From assembly GCF_009727055.1 (NCBI RefSeq), contig NC_052357.1, positions 6,276,881 to 6,340,880 on the forward strand: a stretch of 64,000 nt of DNA. Direction: 5' to 3'. Origin of the DNA: Benincasa hispida (taxonomy: Eukaryota > Streptophyta > Magnoliopsida > Cucurbitales > Cucurbitaceae). Under the pieces are notes generated by a model, which was not told the origin of the DNA, did no database searches, and saw only the letters and a list, made by a program, of their open reading frames with translations. The translations under genes were made by a program, and so were the position numbers. Shown in pieces: positions 23,668 to 37,576 of the stretch; positions within the stretch are counted from its first letter, which is position 1; every line of letters begins with the position of its first letter.

Positions 23668-26600
23668 TATTGGAGTTGATGCCCTAAAGTCTCGTGTTCT
23701 GTAGTTTGTAAATAGTTTGTACTAACGCTTGTGTTGTTAATATATGATATTTACTTCACATCTTGTATTTTTGCTCATTTACTTATTTTATTTGCTTTAC
23801 CACAAACCAATAAACATAAAATCCCTGGTTATATGTATGTGACTCAAGCATGTATGTGGTGATATACAAGTGGATCATGTCTTGAATGATAACCAAAATG
23901 GTCTGTAGTATATGGATATAGGAGGGAAACCTTATCCTGATAACACTACGGATGCGACCTGCTTTGTGAAATGGTCACAAATGTTGTGACGTGTCACAGA
24001 TGGTCTGATCCTGATCATTCGTGTTGGTAACATGCGAGCGGGGGTGTCCTATACAGAGAGTTTGTATAAGACCTGACCATGAAGTGTTAACGTCTCGTTA
24101 TATAACACCGTTCAAGACAGAGACTTCACTTCACTTCACTAGGATGACCATAGGTAACATTACCTCAATCCTAAGTGAGTTGGGAACTTCTGCCACTGAG
24201 GGCGGTCCTTTGATTTATATGGGAGCGAGGGGTCAGGTCGCCAATTCAAACCTACCATTTTGGGGATTCGTCTGATTTGGCAGCTAGGAACTCAGCTACA
24301 CAAAATGGAATTCACTTTTTCCCCGAGGCATGGGTAAGTAGATAGATAGCTCCCTTAAGGGCTGATTCTAGGGCTTGAACGATGTGGCGCCACACACCTT
24401 CTCTTGGCCCGAGAGGTATTCACACATAGTTGAACTATGTTGTATTATTCATTAGAGGAATCAGTGGTACTTAAGGAGTGAGATGTAACTACAAGGGAAA
24501 ACGATGATTTGGCCTAGTTGTACTTACGAGCATTTGTGAATGGTCATCGTACTCATGATTGGTTATATCCGATGGACACAAAAATATATCTGTGGTAATA
24601 AGAGTTCAAATGTTGGTCTTTAGTTGAATGCCTAACAGTTAACAGATGGTGGATCTCATGGCTAAAGAGTTTAGTCGCTATTCATGGACCGTTGGAGCTT
24701 CGAGCCACAGGTCCATTAGGTCCCCTAGGTAGCTTCGATAAAGTCGAGAATCATTGTTTGGGTTAATTTGAAATGTTCAAATTGACAAGAGAAAGTTCGA
24801 TTATATATGATATAATTGGACTAATTAATTATATATGATATAATTGGCTAAATATATGAGATACATTATTTTGGAGGAAATTAGATATAAATACGATTTA
24901 TATAAAATAGAGGAGAAAATACTATAATAGATACGTGATATCAAACTATAGGATAAAAATATAATATGATTATATTTGTTATTAATTAATTGGTTAATTA
25001 TATGATAATTAAGCCAATTTATCACGTTTAGACGTGGGATAGCGGGAATGCGTCGGTTATTGTAACCGATGAAATAAAAATGAAATTGTTTCATTTTGAA
25101 TCGTTCTGTCATCGCCCATCCAAAAAGAAAAAGAGATCGTGCTGATGAAAAGTAATCGATTGCTTAAGCATTTTGAGAGCCTATACGATAGTCACTCTCC
25201 GCCTAAACGATCATCCACCTCGCGCCTAAACGATCGCACACTAGTTCATACACGATTGGATAGCTTCCCTAAACGATTGTAATGTGTTCCGAGTTTGCTA
25301 AACGATCATATACCATTTTCTAAACGATAGTTCTGTAAAACCTACACGATCGTGTAGCTTCTCCTAAACGCTAAACATTTTACTATACGATAGGGCCTTT
25401 TTCCCTCCCACTTGCTTATCGCCTACACGATCTGGTCTTCCTCCTTCCTCTACCATTCACCAAAGACCACACTTTGGATTCTCACTCCGAGAATACCTGG
25501 GGCTCTTTTCTGGTGGTGTCGTCCCTGCGGCGTTCGTGTTCATGCGGTTGTTCGTGCTGCTATAGTCGACGCTGTTGTTGGGTGTTGGTTGATCTAGTGG
25601 AGGGTTCCGCTGCATTGAGTTCCGAAGTTTGAAGAACGTCTTCAACTAGTATGGAAACTTTCTCCCTCGTTTATTTTTGTTCATAGCATGTCGATAATTA
25701 CTGTTTGTTTGCATAATTGTACGTTTGAATGTATATTGTTGCATTTCGGTCACTATGAAATTGGAGCGATCCGAACGCGCTCATAGAACTCTTCGGTAAG
25801 AGATCCTTCAATTGGTATCAGAGCCAGGTTCTAATACTCCGATTTCATATGTTGCAACAAAATGACATTTACGTTCTTGGTGGGTGCATTTCTACACTGT
25901 TTAATGGTTAAATTTTTTGTAGATATGTGGGATTAATGGATGTTTTCGTGGATGATTAGCCTTGGTTTGATTTAAATCTTTTTACATTTGTGGTTGTTGT
26001 AAAGGCCCCTGCATTTTTGGGCATTAATAATCATTATCAAGTCTGTATTCAAAGTTTGTTTGAAGTTTTGAGTCGTTGAAGAAGATCTGGGCAAGTGTTG
26101 CGGTTCTTCGAGGAAGGGGGTGATCTAGGGTTGATCGCATCGTGCAGAAGATGTGGTATGCGATCGCTGTTGATCGCATCGTAAAGACGATGGAGTACGT
26201 GATCGCTGTTGAACACATCGGCTAAACAATGGGGTATGTGATCAAAAGTTGATCGTATCGTATTGACGATTGGGTATGCCATCGCAAAGTATCGGGTCGT
26301 GTAGATGATGAGATGCTCGCGTATTGTTTAACGTGTGTGCGCGCTGGACGATCGTTCAGGCCAACAAGCTTCATCGCTTAGTAACTGACTAAACGATCGC
26401 TTAATAACGCACGGTAAATTGTTTACCTATCGTCGCGCTAAGCGATGGCGTAGACGATCAGGTTTCGCAGCCTCGTCGTCGTCTACCCGATTGTTTAATT
26501 ATGCTTATATCATCTAGTTCGCGCTAAACGATCGTCTACCTATGGCATTTACTACACGATGGAGTCCTCCTGGCAGTTCAAGACCCAGTTCGCCAGTGAA

Positions 26601-28003
26601 CCGGTTTGCTTGATGAAAAATGTAATAGATAGGGTTATTTCATTCCCTTTTTTTTTTTTCTAAAGGCTTATCCCGGTCCATTAATCCTTTTATTTATTAC
26701 ATGCGATGTATGTTTTTTATATGTCATATGGTATGCACATATAGGACATCCCACCTTAGGTTATGAAATGGTCATGCATCACTCTTTATTGTAATTGTTA
26801 TAATTTAGATAAGCATGATTTTAATTATGTAAGAGCATGCTCATGCATCATATAATATAAGAGTTATATTTATGCATGCACAAAAAGCATTGACATGCAT
26901 CATCTTTATATTATAATTGTTATAGTATAAAGATGAACGATAGCATGTTTTCTTGATTGTTACGCGTTATATAAAAGTTATGTATAGTGATGACCGGAAA
27001 TTGCATGAAGCATGCCACATAGGTTACTTTCTAAATGTTATAAACGCCTCGTTGTGCGTAATGGTTTTAGTTATTTCTTTTCAAAAGTTAATGAGAAATT
27101 AGAACTAAAAGAAATAAGAAAGACATGCATGCTCACTTAGGTTTAATTCATGGTTTTAAAGTGTTTAAAACTTGGATCACATAGACTTAAGATCGCGATT
27201 CTAATACGATTAGCAACCCTAAGGCTTTAATCTTTTAATCAGTTTAATAGGATTAAATTGGCTAATAAAAGGTTAAAGTGTAGAAAATCTATCTATAAGG
27301 GATCTTTTGTCTAGACAGGTTTTGTCTAGGCTGGGGTATTTAAGTTGACGGAAACGTAACACCCCTACCTGGGAATTTACCTGGAAATGTAAATTAGATA
27401 GATTTGAAGCATGCATGCAAGTTAAAGACAGTCCATTAAAGTGTTTAAATATGACTACTCGAACTTGTTCATATTTCATAAACAAACGTTGTTTATGAGC
27501 ATAGTTTAAAAAGACGACTTAGACTAAATTAGTAGCCGAATTGTCTAGGTTAATGAATCCCTAGGTAGAACATTCAGTGGGAGGTACTTGGGGCATAAGA
27601 TGCTTCACTTAAACTTTTCACGTTTCTCCTAAATAGTCCATACCATGAGATCTACCCTCGGTCTTGCGGCACCTTTGGCATGTCCCTCTAACGGATGGTG
27701 TTTGGGTAGGTCAATATCAAGGTGATGGAGAGAGTGCTCATAGTAAGTAGGAGCGGGAAGTGCGACAGCATATCCCTCGGTCTCCCTCGTTAGGTTGAAT
27801 AAAGTTATTGCGCATCTCCTCGAGGCACCTTGGGAGTGTCCCCCTAAAGGATGGCAGTTTTGCACGTTTCTTTATTTGATCTCCTGTAAAAGGATAAGGT
27901 AACTTAGTCTCTTGTCCTAATCTACTTCTTCCCTACGGTGGGCTCATTAGGGCGGGACTCTGGCACAGAAAGCGAGGGGTTGTACTTACACGAAATAGTT
28001 AAA
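23668..28003 (+). mobile_element. 5' part of plus-strand Copia element: LTR, PBS, long leader
   Basis: Seen: LTR 23668-25810 (starts TATTGGAGTTGATGCCC, ends GATCCTTCA, 2143 bp), then a PBS TGGTATCAGAGCC at 25813-25825 complementary to tRNA-iMet. About 2.2 kb of leader (25826-28003) follows with no gag reading. The leader is homologous to 30541-31618, which in the second copy runs on toward gag. 26100-26580 holds many GATCGC/ACGATCG words. The left flank GAATC (23663-23667) has no partner in the window, and the element is broken at 28003 by an inverted Copia fragment. Confidence 0.88.
25180..25440. repeat. Cluster of TA(A/C/T)ACGAT words in LTR
   Basis: About ten copies of TAAACGAT, TACACGAT or TATACGAT, often extended to ACGATCG, occur in 260 bp of the LTR. 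Similar clusters lie in the homologous LTR at 36900-37110, in the antisense LTR at 39640-39830 (as ATCGTTTA) and in the leader at 26330-26580. Spacing is irregular, so this is a short dispersed word, not a strict tandem repeat. Confidence 0.7.
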
Positions 28004-28243
28004 GGTCAGACCATTTTGGTTATCACTCAAGACATGAACCACTTGTATGTCACTACATACATGCTTAAGTTACATACAGATAACCAGGGATTTTATGTTT
28101 ATTGGTTTGTGGTAAAGCAAATAAAACATACAACTGAGCAAAAATAAGATGTGAAGTAAATATCATATATTATACAACACAAGCGTTGATACAAACTGTT
28201 TACAAACTACAGGACACGAGACTTTAGTGCATCAATCCCAACA
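28004..28243 (-). mobile_element. Copia LTR fragment (LTR start only)
   Basis: Minus strand: TGTTGGGATTGATGCAC at 28243, running about 240 bp into the LTR before breaking at about 28004 against the plus-strand leader. The PPT complement ATCTCCCACTTGT (28244-28256) separates it from pol. Confidence 0.85.
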
Positions 28244-28344
28244 ATCTCCCACTTGTCTTAAAGCAAAGTGGGTTGTACATAAAACTAGTACAAAACAATA
28301 AACTAGGGCATAAAAGCCTAGTACAAGAAAATCTCCCACTTGCC

Positions 28345-30540
28345 CTAGTCCAGCCGCGAGTGATCTTGTAGACCCATGCTCTGAAGGTGACTCTCAAACA
28401 CTATAGCCGTGAGAGCCTTCGTAAATGGGTCAGCAACATTGTGCTCCAAAGCGATCTTCGTGACGATCACGTCCCCTCGATGCACTATCTCGCGGATCAG
28501 ATGATACTTCCGCTCTATGTGTTTATCGCGCCTGTGACTCCTCGGCTCCTTGGAGTTCGCCATTGCCCCACTATTATCACAATATAGGGTAATGGGCCTA
28601 GACATATCTGGAACAACTTTTAGCTCTATCAAGAACTTCTTGGAGCCAGACGGCTTCCTTATTAGATTTGCAAGCCGCTACGTACTCCGCCTCCATAGCG
28701 GAGTCGGCAATGCACCCTGCTTAATGCTCTGCCACACTACAGCTCTTCCATTAAAAGTAAAGACTGACCGTGATGTGGACTTGCGAGAGTCCTTATCAGT
28801 CTGAAAGTCAGAATCCGTCTATCCAACAAGGATCAATTCCTTTGAACCATACACGAGCATATAGTCCCTCGTTCTCCGAAGATACATGAGGATGTTCTTC
28901 ACTACGGTCCAGTGACCCTAGCTTGGGATAGACTGATACCTAATGACTATGCCCACAGCGTAGTAGATGTCTGAACGAGTACAGAGCATCTCGTACATCA
29001 AACTGCCAATGACAGACACATATAGGACCCATGGTAGAGACAAGTATGCAACCTTGCTTTGTGCTCCTCCAGATTACAACTCCTCCGTTAAGACAATTCA
29101 ATGCCTAAAAGGCAATAAACCTCTTTTGGAATTTTGCATCAAATATTTGACAAGCATCTTGTCGATGTACAATGCTTGAGACAAGACTAGCATTTTTTTC
29201 TTATGATCCCTGAAAATCTAGATCCCTAGAATAAACTGTGTCTCTCCCAAATCTTTCATTTGGAATTGGGCTGCTAACCACTGTTTAACATCAATCAGTA
29301 GACCTATATCATTCCCAATGAGTAGAATATCATCCATGTACAACACTAAGAAAGCTATTGAACTGTTGATGATTTTCTTGTGAACACAAGACTTATCAAC
29401 ATTCTGATCAAAGTCATAAGATTTGATCGCAGTATCAAATCTTATATTCCAAGATCAATAAGTTTATTTCAATCCATTACTGATTAAGCTTGTAAACCTT
29501 TTGCTCTTGACCTTGGGAAATGAATCCCTCTAGTTGTCGTATATAGATGGTCTCCTCAAGATTGCCATTCTGAAAGGTAGTTTTAATGTCCATTTGCTAA
29601 ATCTCATAGTCATAATATGCAGCAATGGACAAGAGTATCCAGATACACTTTAACAAGGCAACAGGTGAGAAAGTTTCTTTATAGTTCACTCCCTCAATCT
29701 GGGTATAACCATTTGCCATAGTCTAGCCTTACCTTACCATCAACACCCTTTTTTCTCTTGTAAATACACTTGCAACCTATAGGTGTAACCTCATCAAGTT
29801 GATCTATAAGATCCCAAACTAAAATGAAGTACATAGACTCCATTTCGAGATCCATGGCTTTGATTCATTAATCTTTGTCCACATCTTCCATTGCCTGTTT
29901 ATAGGATAACGAATCCTCAACGTTGCCATCAGATATGGCGGTCAGGTGGATTTGTAACCCTCCCACTACGTCTAGGCCCCTAACGCTTGAGGTGGATGTG
30001 ACCGACTAGATGAACCAACATCAATAACTCTTGTTGATGTCCTAGGCTCTTCAACAACTCTTGTTGAAGATTCAGTAGTTTCTTTGGAAAGCTTACTTAA
30101 CATAATCTTATTGCGCGGTTTATGCTCCTTGGTGTGGTTCTCTTCTAAAAATGTAGCATTTTCAACACAAATACTTTATTATCTTTAGGATCGTAGAAGT
30201 ACCCGCCCCTCGTTCCCTTGAGATAGACTATAAATAGGCATAGTTTTGAACGAGGTTCCAATTTCTTAGGATTGGCCTCAATCACGTGTTGGGCAACCCC
30301 AAATTCTAAAATTACGTAAACTACCTTTACGACCATTCCATAGTTCCAAAGGTATTTCTTAAACATTCTTGGATGGAACACAGTTCAAAATATAAGTTGC
30401 AGTCTATACTATATAACCCTAAAACGAATCAGGTATTGAGCATAACTCATCATAGACTAAACCATGTCTAACAAGGTTCTATTTCTCCTTTTTGATACAT
30501 CATTCTGTTGAGACATACTAGATGTTGAGAGTTAGGATGC
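28345..30540 (-). pseudogene. Copia pol remnant (RNase H to integrase)
   Basis: Minus strand: RNase H with ITLYCDNSGAMANSKEPRSH and KHIERKYHLIREIVHRGD at 28345-28632; then heavily decayed reverse transcriptase (29200-29900) and the integrase end with EANPKKLEPRSKLCLF at 30145-30381. The homologous text of the element at 18513-23667 allows every piece to be placed. It stops at about 30540, in the middle of integrase, so protease, gag and the 5' LTR are absent. Many stops. Confidence 0.85.
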
Positions 30541-31618
30541 AATTCCATGTTCTATCATTACTTTGCAATATAATTGTTATGTTATGTAATGAAAATGGAG
30601 ATGTACGAAACATGACATTACCTTAAAAAAAATAATTGTTATTTTTTTAAAGTATGTCATTAGATACATGGCATAGGTTTTAATTGTTTCTTTAAATTTA
30701 TAACTATTATAAGTTTAATGAAATTAGAATTAAAATTTATAATCAAGAGTTGCATGCAAATATAGGTTAAATTAATTTTAAATGGTTTAAAATTGATTTC
30801 ACCTAGACCTATGTTAATAATATTTCTAATATGATTAAAAATATGTTTAATCTTTTAATTTCATTTTAATAGGATTAAATCGGATTAAATAAAAGATTAA
30901 ATTTTTTACATAATTGTCTATAAAGGACGTTTGTCTAAGGAAAGTTCTGTCTAAGACTGGGGTATTTAAGGTGACGGAAATGGAATATCCCTATCTGGGA
31001 TTGAGTTGGAAGGTGAATTAAACAATTATGTACATGTAATAAATTATTCGGTTTATTAAAGTGTTTAATAAACAAGAATCATTATTGTTAAACTATCAAA
31101 TATAGAAGTTATTTTGGGCAAATTTAACAATCACTTAGTTAAATTATTAGCCGAATTTTTCTAAGTTAATAAACTCTAGGTTTAAAACACTAAATGAGTG
31201 AAAAATGATGTATATGATATGTCAATTCCCTTTCATGTTTCTCCCTGAAAAGTTCGCATCGTGATATTTATGTTCAGCCTCGAGATACCTTTGTTTGTAT
31301 CCCCTACGGATGGTGTTTGCATAGATCAATACCAAGGTGAATGGAGAGAATGTTTATAGTAAGTGGGAGAGGGATGTGTCTCAACATATCCCACGATCTC
31401 CTTCATTAGTTTGTTATAAAGTTTCGTGCTCGGTCTCGAAGCACCTTAGCTTGTGTCTCCCTAAGGATGACATTTGCATGAAATTTTACACAAACTATAT
31501 AAATGGATAGGATCACTTTAGTTTTTGCTCCAATTGGTTTTTTCTTACGATTGGCTTATTAGGGTGGAACTCTAGAGTATAAAATGAAGGGTTACACATA
31601 CAAGAAATTGTTAAGTTG
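30541..31618 (+). mobile_element. Copia leader fragment of a second plus-strand element
   Basis: Non-coding; homologous to 26750-28003 (shared blocks TGGGGTATTTAAG(G/T)TGACGG at 30960 and 27340, and GGATGGTGTTTG at 31308 and 27684). It lacks the LTR and PBS. It continues after the solo LTR at 33487-33714 and, after the nested stack, into gag at 41644. Confidence 0.75.
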
Positions 31619-33486
31619 TGAAGGAACTTCTGAAGGTCCTTGAGCAGAAGCATGGAGATTGATCTAAAATTTATTTTCATAGAATCAAATTTACAAAATA
31701 CAAATGTTATGTATAATCATAAATTTACAGCATGCAAACAAAAAAGGAAATTGGAGAATTAGGGTGAGAGAAAAATTATCCTTGAAGAACCCTTCTTTAC
31801 GTTTTTCATCTCTCCGGATCTGTCACGAACAAACTCAATCCAAATGGTCACCACCACGAAAAGAACCTCATGTATTCTCTAATGGGATGAAAATCACTAA
31901 GGAGTTGTGGGCTCCTAGGTTTTTGGAAGAAAGGAAATGATTGAGAGGGAAAAAACCATTTTTCCAGGAAAATTGTAAGTCTCTTGAGCACCACCTACAC
32001 ACATGCATTAAAATAGAGAGAAATAAGGGGAAGTGAGTTACAACTCCCTCCCAAAACCATTTTCAAAATAAATTAAATTAATTTAACATATAAATATATG
32101 ATAACTACCTTATCATATAATATATATTAAACTATATGTTATATCTAATATAACACATAATATATAGTTTAATATTGTATCAAATACAAGTTTTTATTCT
32201 TTCAGCAATGCATGATATTTAATTTAAATCTTATTTATATTAAACTTAATTATAGGAATCTAATTCATATTATTAATATTTGAATCAAATTCAAATATTT
32301 ATTTTCTCTCAAATAATAAATCAAATACATTATAGTAATTATATCATATATAATTAAGTATAATTAATTATATCACATATAATTAATTCCCTTAATTAAT
32401 TTGAAAAATTCAAATTAATCCAAATTGATTCTCATTTAATCCCTGTTGAGATACAGAGGGGGTCTCATAGACCTGTAGATTAAAGCTCCAATTGTACTTG
32501 AATAATTAGTTAAACTCTCTAATTAAATTATTCAACATCCATTAACTGTCGAGCACCCTACTAAAGACCGATAATTGCACTCTTCACACTACAGATTTAT
32601 TTATGTGTCCATTAGATGTAACCAGTCAACAAAGCAATGACCTTTCACAAATTGCTCGTAAGTACAACTGGGTCAAAATTACCGTTTTGCCCTATAGTTA
32701 TATCTAACTCCTTAAGTATCATTGATCCATCTAATGAACAATAAATCATAGTCCAACTATGACTAGACTTCTCTCAGGCTAGGAGAGGGTGTGGCGCCAC
32801 ATTGTTCAAGCCCTAGAATCAGCCCTTAAGGGAGCAATTTATCTACTTTCCTCTACGTTGGGGAAGGGGTGGATTCCGTCTTGTATAGTTGTGTTCTCAA
32901 CTCCTCAATCAGACGAATCCCCATAATGGGAGGCTTGTTGAGTTGACGATCTAGCCACTCTCACCCATACAAATCAAAAGACCGCCTTCATAGGCAAGAG
33001 TTCACAACTCACTCAGGATTTAGGTCATGTCACATATGGTCATTTTAGTGAAATGTAAGTTTCTATTATGAACGACGTTATATAATGAGACTAGTCATTT
33101 CGTGGTCTGGTCTTATACAAACTTCTTTGTATAGTATATCCCCGCTCACATATCTCCCCATGAATGATCAGGATTAAATCATTTGTAGAACTTTACAACA
33201 ATTGTAACATATACAAAGTGAGCCATACTCGTAATGTCACCAGGATAAGGTATCCAGCCTTATCCATCTACTACAGACCATTTAGGTTACCACTTAAACA
33301 TGATCAACCAGTATGTTCATACATAAATGTTTAAGCTACAAAATAACATTGAATATTAGTTTATTGGTTTATGGTTAATGCAACTAAAATTGAAATAAAA
33401 CATCGTATATTTTATTAAATAAATAAGATGTTTGTACACAATTACAAACTATAGACCCTACGAGATTTAGGGCATCAACCCCAACA
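31619..33486 (-). mobile_element. Solo LTR (Copia), antisense, TSD AGTTG/AGTTA
   Basis: Plus-strand text begins TGAAGGAACTTCTG and ends CATCAACCCCAACA (minus strand TGTTGGGG). 5-bp flanks AGTTG (31614-31618) and AGTTA (33487-33491) match 4/5. No PBS or PPT is adjacent. 1868 bp, same family as the LTRs at 20491 and 33715. Confidence 0.85.
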
Positions 33487-33714
33487 AGTTAATGATTTCT
33501 GGACTGAATAATAGTGACTAATCATTATAAGGATAAGAGTTATTATGGTGTAATGGTTGGTTGAGATTGTCTCAATTTAGTGAAGGGGTAATTGACCACC
33601 CTACAATGACTTTTATCTTGACTCACTGAAGCATCATTGCAAAATTAGATGCCATAGAGGGTTCATTAGAATTATACTAAACTTTGATTGGTTTTTCATG
33701 GGTAATGGTTTAAT
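33487..33714 (+). other. Copia leader, continued
   Basis: 228 bp of non-coding leader between two solo LTRs of opposite orientation. It joins 31618 on the left and 41644 on the right once insertions are removed. No ORF. Confidence 0.65.
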
Positions 33715-36700
33715 TGTTGAGGTTGATGCCCTAAATCTCCCGGTCTTGTAATTTGTAAATGTATTGTACAAAAAGTTTATTTATCTAATAAAATAAGAAG
33801 TATTTTATTCGACATTTAGTTGCATTAACCCACAAAAACCAATAAACTGAGATTTAGGATTATCTTATGTAACTTAAACATGTATGTAAAGACATACAAG
33901 TGGATCGTATTTAAGTAATAACCTAAACGGTTTGTAGTAGATGGATAAGGGTGGGTACCTTATCCTAGTGACACTACGAGTACGATTTGCTTTGTAGTTG
34001 TTATAGTTATTGTAAATTGCTACAAATGATCTAGTCCTAATCATTTATATGGAGACATGTAAGTCGTGATATTCTATACAAAGAGTTTATGTAAGACCAG
34101 ACCACGAAATGAATAGTCTCTCTATGTAACACTGTTTCTAGAAGAGACTTACATTTCATCAGGATGACCATAGGTGATTTGACTTGAATCCTGAGTGAGT
34201 TGGGAACTCATGCCTATGAAAGTGGTCCTTTGATTTTTATAGGCGAGAGTGGCTAGTTATGCCGACTCAATGTGCCTAGGGATCATCTGATTGGAAAGTT
34301 GGGAACACAACTACATAATAAGAAATTACTTCTTCCCTACTGTTAGGATAAGTAAAGAAATTACTCTCTTAAAGACTAATTTTGGGACTTGAACAATGTG
34401 ACACCACACCCTCTTCTGGCCTGAGAAGGGTTCGGTTATAGTTGGACTATAATTTATCATTTATTAAAGGGATCATCGGTACTTAAGGAATTAAATGTAA
34501 TTACAGGGACAAACGGTAATTTTGGCTCAACTGTACTTACGAGCAATTTGTGAAGGGTCAACGCACTGTTGATTGGTTATATCCAGTGGACACAAAAATT
34601 TATGTATAGTGCAAATAGTGCAATTATTAGTCTTTAGTGGAGTGACTGATAGTTAATGGAAGTTGATTAATTTAATTAAAGAGCCTAATTAATTAATCAA
34701 GTACCATTGAAGCTTCAATCTATATGTCTGTAAGGTCCTCTCGTTAACTCAATTGGAATTAATGAGAATCAAATTAATTTGGATTAATTTGAATTGTTCA
34801 AATTAATAAAGGGAACTGATTATATAAGATATAATTAATATAAAATTATTTATATGAGATATAATAATGTATATGATACATTATAATATAAATTTTTATT
34901 TGAAAGAAAATGAATATCTGAATATGGTTCAAATATTAAAATAAATATGAATTTGATTCTTATTAAATACTATAAGTTAAATGAGAAATTATTAAACTAT
35001 AGGTTATATTATATGTGATATAAAATAAACTACGGTTATTTGTTATATTAGATATAACATATGGTTTAATTTTTTTTATTTTTATTATTATTATTATATA
35101 TATATATTACATCAATTAAAGAAAAACCAGATTTATTTAATTAAATAATTTGTTTATTAAGGAGGGAATTATTTGATAACTTCTCCCTCCCCTCCCCAAT
35201 TATTTTCTCGTTAACTAACATATGGAAGTGGGAAGGGCTGAATCTTTCATCTTTCCCTTGCATTCTAATATAAAAATAGATTTTTTTTTTTTGTTGGGGT
35301 GCACATTGCTCTCTCAAATTCAAGAATCTCATCCTTTCAAAATTAGTTTTGAAGCCCACAAAACTCTCATCGATTCTCTGCTCTTCAAGAATACCAAAGT
35401 TTCTATTAGGGTTGATGTCCTAAATCTTGTAGGGTCCTGTAGTTTGTAAATACTTATATGAACAAACGCTTGTGATGTAATAATATGAGATATTTTCTTC
35501 ACTGTTGTCTATGAAATATGAGATATTTTATTTGCATTTACCAAATACCAATAAATTAAGATCCCTGGTTGTCATTGTAACTTAAGCATGTATGTGGATA
35601 CATACAAGTGGATCATGCCTTATATGACAACCTAAATAGTCTGTAGTATATGGATAAAGGAGGGAAACATTATCTTGGTGACACTACGAATACAGCCTGC
35701 TTTGTAGATGTTACAAATGTTATAAAGTGCTATAGATGGTCTGATCCTGATCATTCATGTGGAAACATGTGAGCGGGGGTGTCTTATACAAAGAAGTTTG
35801 TATAAGACTAGACCACGAAATGTTTAGTCTCGTTATATAACGTTGTTCATGACAGAGACTTTCATTTCACTAGGATGACTATAGGTAACATGACTTTAAT
35901 CTTGAGTGAGTTGGGAACTCCTGCCTATAAGGACAGTCCTTTGATTTGCATGGGTGCGAGTGGCCAGATTGCCGACTTAAACCTACCACTTTGGGGATTC
36001 GTCTGATTGGGGAGCTGGGAACTCAGCTACACAAGATGGAATTTACTCCTTCCCCGAAGCAAGGGTAAGTAGATAGATTGCTCCCTTAAGGGCTAATTAT
36101 GGGGCTTGAACGATGTGGCGCCACACACCTTCTCATGGCCTGAGAGGTGTCCACTCATAGTAAGACAATGATGTATTGTTCATTAGAGGAATCAATGGTA
36201 CTTAAGGAGTTAGATGTAACTATAGGGGCAAAACGATAAATTAACCCAGCTGTACTTACGAGCGATCTGTGAAGGGTTATCGTACCGTTAATTGGTTATA
36301 TCCGATGGACACAGAAATATATCTATAGTGAGAAGAGTGCATTTGGTGGAGTGCCCGACAATTAACAGATGGTAGATCTCATGATTAAAAAGTTTAGTCA
36401 GCTATTCACATACCGTTGGAGCTTTAAGCTACAGGTTCATAAGGTCCCCTTGGTAGCTCAATGGATTCAAGTTAAGAATAAGTTTTTGGGTTAGTTTGAA
36501 GTTAAAATTAACAAGAGGGAGTTTGATTATATATGATATAATTAAACAAGTTCAATTATATGTGATATAATTGATATAATGTATGAGATACATTAATTGG
36601 AGGATTTTGATATAAATATGATTTATATTGAATAAAGGAGAAAGGAACTATGGTTTGAATGTTACATCTGATGTGATATTAAAATTATAGGTTACAAATA

Positions 36701-37576
36701 TAATATGATAAGTTAGTTATTATATTTATTTATAATTAAAACAATTATATGATAATTGTGGGTGGTTTCTCCTTTAACATGCGTGAAAGTGGGAGGTTAT
36801 GTTCAGTTTTCATAACTGAAGGATAAAATGAAAAATGTTTTCAATTTTTAATGAGACCGTTTCATCAAGTGTTTTACTAATCATTTAGCTGACTAGAGAC
36901 TACACGATAGCCTTCTAAGCGACAGCTTAAACGATTGTGTAAGCGTCTTTCCCTAAATGATCATGTAAAGTGGTTTACTAAGCGATTGCGTACTAAGCGA
37001 GATTCACTAAACGATCAAGCCTGTTTTACTAAATGATTGTGTACCTGTCGAGTTTTACTAAACGATCAAGCACATCAGTCTATGCGATAGACAGTATCAT
37101 TCTCCCACTTGCTTGATCGTATAGTTCGATTGTTTACTTGCCTCCAACCATCTACCAAATCCAATAGAGCCCACACCTCTTGGATTCTCACTTCGAGAAT
37201 ACCAAAGATACCGAGTGGTGGTGTCTAAGAGTTTGCTTGTTCATGAAGAAGATTGTTCATGATCTAAGCGACAACGAGAGATTAGGTAGGCATTCTAAGC
37301 GATAGCGAGAGGTTGTTGTTCCAGTTTACATGAGAGCAAGAGATTAGTAGAAGAAGAGTTCTTCAAAGGTATGTCTCTCGTTACTTTTGTATTTATTTAC
37401 TAGAGCATGTTGTAATTGAAGGAAATCAAACATGAGGATTTCCATGAGCAGCGAAAGGATCGTTCCAAATTCCATTCAAATTGAACACTAACAATTACAA
37501 TCTAAGAATGGAAACTAACAGGTCATGCACAAAACGAAATTACAACATGTTAAGATGATACAAGGGATAGAGGATG

